64,000 nucleotides of DNA, taken from contig JAMKCF010000028.1 in NCBI GenBank assembly GCA_023634235.1, forward strand, positions 2,474,001-2,538,000. Reading direction: 5' to 3'. This DNA comes from Pisaster brevispinus. Its lineage: Eukaryota > Echinodermata > Asteroidea > Forcipulatida > Asteriidae. The notes under the pieces were generated by a model. The model had not been told where the DNA came from. It worked only from the letters and a program-made list of their open reading frames with translations, and made no database searches. The translations under genes were made by a program, and so were the position numbers. Each line of letters starts with the position of its first letter. Positions within the stretch are counted from its first letter, which is position 1. Shown one piece after another: positions 59,722-64,000 of this stretch.

Positions 59722-62700
59722 TTAAGGAATGTAAGCAGGTAAGGACGCAAATATCAAGACCGAGACTCAAATCAAACTCTGGGCCCAATTTCATAGAGCT
59801 GCTTAAGCAGAAAATATTGCTTAACATTTTTCTGCTTAGCAGAAATGAGCAGGATACCAGTCATGGTAGTTTGGCTGGTGATCTTATTCTGGTAAGTATC
59901 ATTTTGTTGTGCTTAGCTGGTTTTTTGTGCTTAAGCAGCTCTATGAAATTGGGCCCAGATCAGAAACACCAGAGCTTGTGTCTGGTGTGGTTGACTGCTC
60001 GGCCAGGACGCGGCTGCTGAATTCTGACGGATTTATGTGGACAATAACCTTCTGCGTTCCTCTCTACAGTGACCACGACCAAGCTTTCCAGTACTACTAC
60101 CATGCAAGCCTCCCAGTTTGCATCCACAGCTAATCGTTTTGCCGCACTTTGGTTTGGGGCAGATGTACATCCATCGGGGGGAATGTGAGAGTATGCGAAC
60201 GTGAGTCAAGAGAATGATTGTAAATCTCTGTAATGTATTACTGTAAGGACTCCTGCAGTGTTGTAGTCCAGACCTGGAAGTCTGAGATCGAGACCAGTGA
60301 CCGAAATCTGAACATCTGAGACCCGGAACTGAGACCAGCCCTTCCCAGACCGAGACTTTTGCAGACCAAGACTGAGACCACAAAAAGGTCTCAAGATGGT
60401 CTCGAGAACAGACCTGCAGGTCTTGAGACCTTCAACACTGGACTCCTGTAAAACTGGATTTGTCATTGTCTCCTGACGATGACTAGAGCAAGCTAGTCGA
60501 AACGTTGAGACCAATTAACCAATTAAGAACTCACTCCGTGGCAGTGAGGTTAATAACGAGAAGTCCCCTCGATCTGATCCACTATTAAGCTAAAGTTGTA
60601 GTCCTGGCCGATTTCCTACCCTCCGCCCAGGTAGTAGCTAATAAGCTGGACAGATCTTTTCAGAACTAAGTAATCTCCCGAAGTAGTCTCTCAATTTTTC
60701 CGGCAGTAGAATAAAAAGCAAGACCTAGTTCTTTAAGAACAAATCTACATAGCTAGTAGATATATGTAAATGAGGCCCCCTCATTTATGAAATGTTGTTG
60801 TTGTATGTTAACCCCATTTAATCCATAGGTCTTATTCACTCATTACAAACTCTATTGTTTTGGTAACCCCTGCTGGAAAGTGGACTGTCTATGTTGACCT
60901 CTGAACTGGTTGATCCAGTGGTGGGGTTGGTGGGGCCTAGCATGCTGGCTTCTGTGCTGTTACATCCCACCTACTCCAACAGCTGTTTCTCCATCCCCTC
61001 TCCTTTCCAGGTAGGAAAAGTTACTTTGTATTTTTTTTTATCTAGTGTTCAACATTTAATAGAAGAAGATAGTGTATAGATAGAGTGGACATATTTTTTG
61101 ATCAACTTTAAATTGAAGAATTGGCATACACTAACTTTGAAGTGTTTACAGTTTTTATAAATTGTTCATTATACAATTTAACAGCCTTTTGGTCAGGAGT
61201 GAAATTATATGCGTATAAGTTCTCTTCAAACAGGAGTGTATTCTTAGGATTGTCTTTTGTTCTAGGTTTTCCTTTCGAGTTATAGGATCCATTAATTTTT
61301 ACTTTACTGTACAGACTTTTATTTAACTTTGAGTATTCTAGGAGTACCTACATGTAGATATTGGTTTCATGTTTTAGCCTGTGCCCCCATTTTATTGTAT
61401 ACTATAGGTTATGTAGTGTATGAGATGCATGGCAGGGTAGCCCCAGCCCTAGGTGGCCATAGGATTAGTAGTGACCACAGTAGGGTAATAACTCTATGCC
61501 CTGGGGGCCTGATTTAACATGCAGAAGGCCTGGCTCTGGCCTGTTGTTTATTTTAGTGGTTTTTATCTCTGTTAAGTTTTTCTTTGCTTGTCTTATGTCT
61601 TTCTTTATTTTAGTCTAGTGTAGATAAAGTGACCAGAGAGAGGGCGAGAACTGCTCATTCTTATTTATTATAAGAGAGGTTTATTTTTGGGTCTAACAGT
61701 AAACCGATTAGCTGCAGTGTTAAATTACCAAGTGTTTCTTTACAATAGTAAAGTTTCTCATTATTTCTTTTATAGAGATTGTTCATTTGGGGATAAGTTT
61801 GCTTTTCATTTTTTTGTATCTTTTGTTTTAATTTATCTATCTTTTATTCTGAATTGAAGTGAGATCAACAATTAAGTGTTTACTTTTTAAACCCTTCAAC
61901 TTCTTGAACCTTTATGGTTTAGTGTAATGTGATTATGGATGGACACATTTTTACAGTAATAGCTGTGAATGTATTTGGTTAGTTGTTTGTTTCTTTAATT
62001 AATCAAAGTGCTGTTATATCCCACCAACTCCAACAGCTGTTTCTCCATTCCCTCTCCTTTCCAGCCAGAATAAAGTACAGAATAGAGCGCACCCAGCTCA
62101 CATATACACGTGGTGTTACCGCAAACCGAATATACATTTATACCTCACCATGCAAAGCCTCAACAAGTTTATTGTTGAAATTTATTTGTTTATTTTTTTC
62201 ATTTTCTCAAAAAGTTGACATTATTCAGCTGAAAGTTTCACTGGTGACTTTTATTGTTTCTTTCTTGATTTTTGCCTGTAAATCAGCACTATGTTGACCA
62301 AAACCAAATGCACTCCTCTTGTTTCAAACCAGGCTGCCCAGTGCTTCGAGAAGGTACTGAAAGCCCAACCAGGTAACTATGAGACCATGAAGATTCTTGG
62401 GTCTCTCTATGTGACATCCAGTGATGAGACCAAGAGGGAGACTGCCAAGGGTCACCTCCAGAAGGTCGTCGATCAGTTCCCGGAAGATGTCGAGGCATGG
62501 ATTGAGTTGGCTCAGATCTTGGAACTCACCGAAGTACCGGTATGTTCTTTCACATTTTTAAAAGTTGTTTTTGTCGTCTCGATCGAAGCAGTCCTGTGGC
62601 TGTACATGGAATTGTGATCTCTCACCCAGTTACTTTGCGAGCACATGCACCCTGCTAGGGCTCGAATTTTACACTGGACAACAGACCCAAGGCCAGTAGT

Positions 62701-63589
62701 TTTGGTGTCGGGCCAGTAAACTTTTGGCTCGACAAGTCATGCAGTCTTGTGTTTTTTTATTTAATATTATTGAAGAATAATACCTCACTATGTAACATCT
62801 TGACCCAAAAAGTAATATGTTCAAATGTTGACTTTGAGTCTGATAAAATACCTTTCAATTCTACTGAGTACTGACATCATGAACTATACTTAATACCCAT
62901 GAAGACAAATAAAAATCAATCCTCTCTTACATGTCAATAGCGCTTAAGTTCAAATAAATGCAGTTAACTTAAATGCACAGTAAAACTGGGTCAGGAAGGT
63001 TTTTCTTATTTTGATTCTGGTCTTGTAACAAAACATTCTGGTTCAGTAAAAATGTTGAGCCACAAGACGTGTACGTGGTCGTGTGGATTTTTCCCCCAAA
63101 GGGAGTGCGTGCACGTGCAGTAACTCTGTGAGAGCTCATAATTCTATGTACAGTCTCTAATGAGATTGGATACGCATTCCAGCACGTGCTCATTCTTCAT
63201 AAAGCCGTTAAGCAGAAAATTCTGCTTAGCAAATTTCTTTACTTAGTAAGAGATGAGCAGGGTACCAGTGGCAACAATATAAACTTAATGGAATGTTGGT
63301 TCGTAACCTGTTTCTGCTGAGCAAGTTTTTGTGATTACAGGTTATATGAAATTGGGCCTTGGTCTGTTGAGCTGCTGGAACATTCAATGATCTGGTTAAT
63401 CAGAATGTTCTGGGGGTCTAATGGATTTCGGGCTCTGTGCCAACGGAAACATTCTTCAAAGCCAAAAACATACCCGACTTTTGAGATGCTCCCGTAACAG
63501 TTCTTTTTCTTCAGAATCATTCCAACAGATCTGTAATGACTATTCACAAATATTGGCTTGTTTTTGTTTTCTTTTGTAACATGTTTTAG

Positions 63590-63718
63590 GGAGTCCTGAC
63601 TGCTTATGGCACAGCAACTCGTATTCTTAAACAAAAGGTCCAGGCAGATGCCCTACCAGAAATTCTGAACAACGTTGGAGCTTTGCATTTTCGTCTTGGC
63701 AACCAGCCAGAGGCAAAG
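63590..63718 (+). CDS. CTR9: CTR9 TPR exon ([20 protein letters not shown])
   Basis: Forty-three intact codons after CATGTTTTAG, with [15 protein letters not shown] and a GTAGGA donor. It follows exon 62333-62539 in normal CTR9 order, so the gene resumes beyond the triplication. Confidence 0.85.
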
Positions 63719-64000
63719 GTAGGAAGAAAAAGCGGTAGATCTTCATCATGCTGCTGCCATCTTGGTCATGTTCCCTGTATCCAATAACATTAATGGAATG
63801 TGCTATGCATCGTGCATAAAGGAACCAGACTATTTCTCCTTCCAGCCTTGGTTTGGTGTTCTTGATATGAATGGGAGACACATCAAGATGGCCGCATTTT
63901 GACAAAGGTCTATTTGGCTTGGAATTTTTGTATTAAATTCCTTGATATACATCCTGAATCTGACTCTGAATTATATAGTCTGCAACGCATCCTAATGGAA
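63719..64000. other. CTR9: CTR9 intron running off the window
   Basis: No exon or repeat recognised before the window ends. Confidence 0.5.

Overview
The window looks like a repeat-rich invertebrate nuclear genome, most probably a marine deuterostome such as an echinoderm. The evidence is GT-AG introns, fragments of conserved animal genes (DDX54, CTR9, a CUB-domain gene, a probable WBP2-like gene, a THAP exon), tRNA-derived SINEs and a wide mix of animal transposons. The phylum is inferred from the general character of the repeats, not proven. No bacterial operon, CRISPR array, rRNA gene or intact tRNA gene was seen.

Layout. 0-1.1 kb: last exons of a Pro/Gln-rich PPxY protein (+). 1.1-6.2 kb: SINE, MITEs and two hairpin-bearing tandem arrays. 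6.3-11.6 kb: exons of the RNA helicase DDX54 (+), lacking the exons for helicase motifs I to III and carrying frameshifts. 12.0-16.4 kb: a LINE 3' end and two head-to-tail Helitron-like elements with internal minisatellites. 16.4-18.6 kb: a non-LTR retrotransposon with a restriction-like endonuclease (-). 19.2-21.2 kb: the C-terminal exons of CTR9 (+). 21.7-25.0 kb: a degenerate CUB-domain gene, followed by LINE, Penelope-like and fold-back DNA to 28.2 kb. 28.5-30 kb: AT-rich repeats. 30.1-35.3 kb: an unknown gene start followed by a 1.73-kb tandem array that carries six copies of a 66-nt exon. 35.5-37.0 kb: a 12-bp satellite. 37.0-41.8 kb: a rearranged second copy of the CUB-gene segment. 41.8-47.8 kb: SINE, MITEs, an orphan THAP exon (+) and a broken chromo-like ORF (-). 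47.9-63.7 kb: the TPR-coding exons of CTR9 (+), with a 4.64-kb block repeated three times in tandem.

The main theme is gene decay and segmental rearrangement. Genes that are normally single-copy and essential (DDX54, CTR9) appear here as exon sets with stop codons, frameshifts, missing exons and exon order that no single transcript could use: the CTR9 C-terminus lies upstream of its TPR region. Some exons remain perfectly readable. The two explanations I cannot separate from sequence alone are a real degenerating region (for example non-recombining or supernumerary DNA) and assembly error. Nested insertions with target-site duplications give a relative history of events for several loci.
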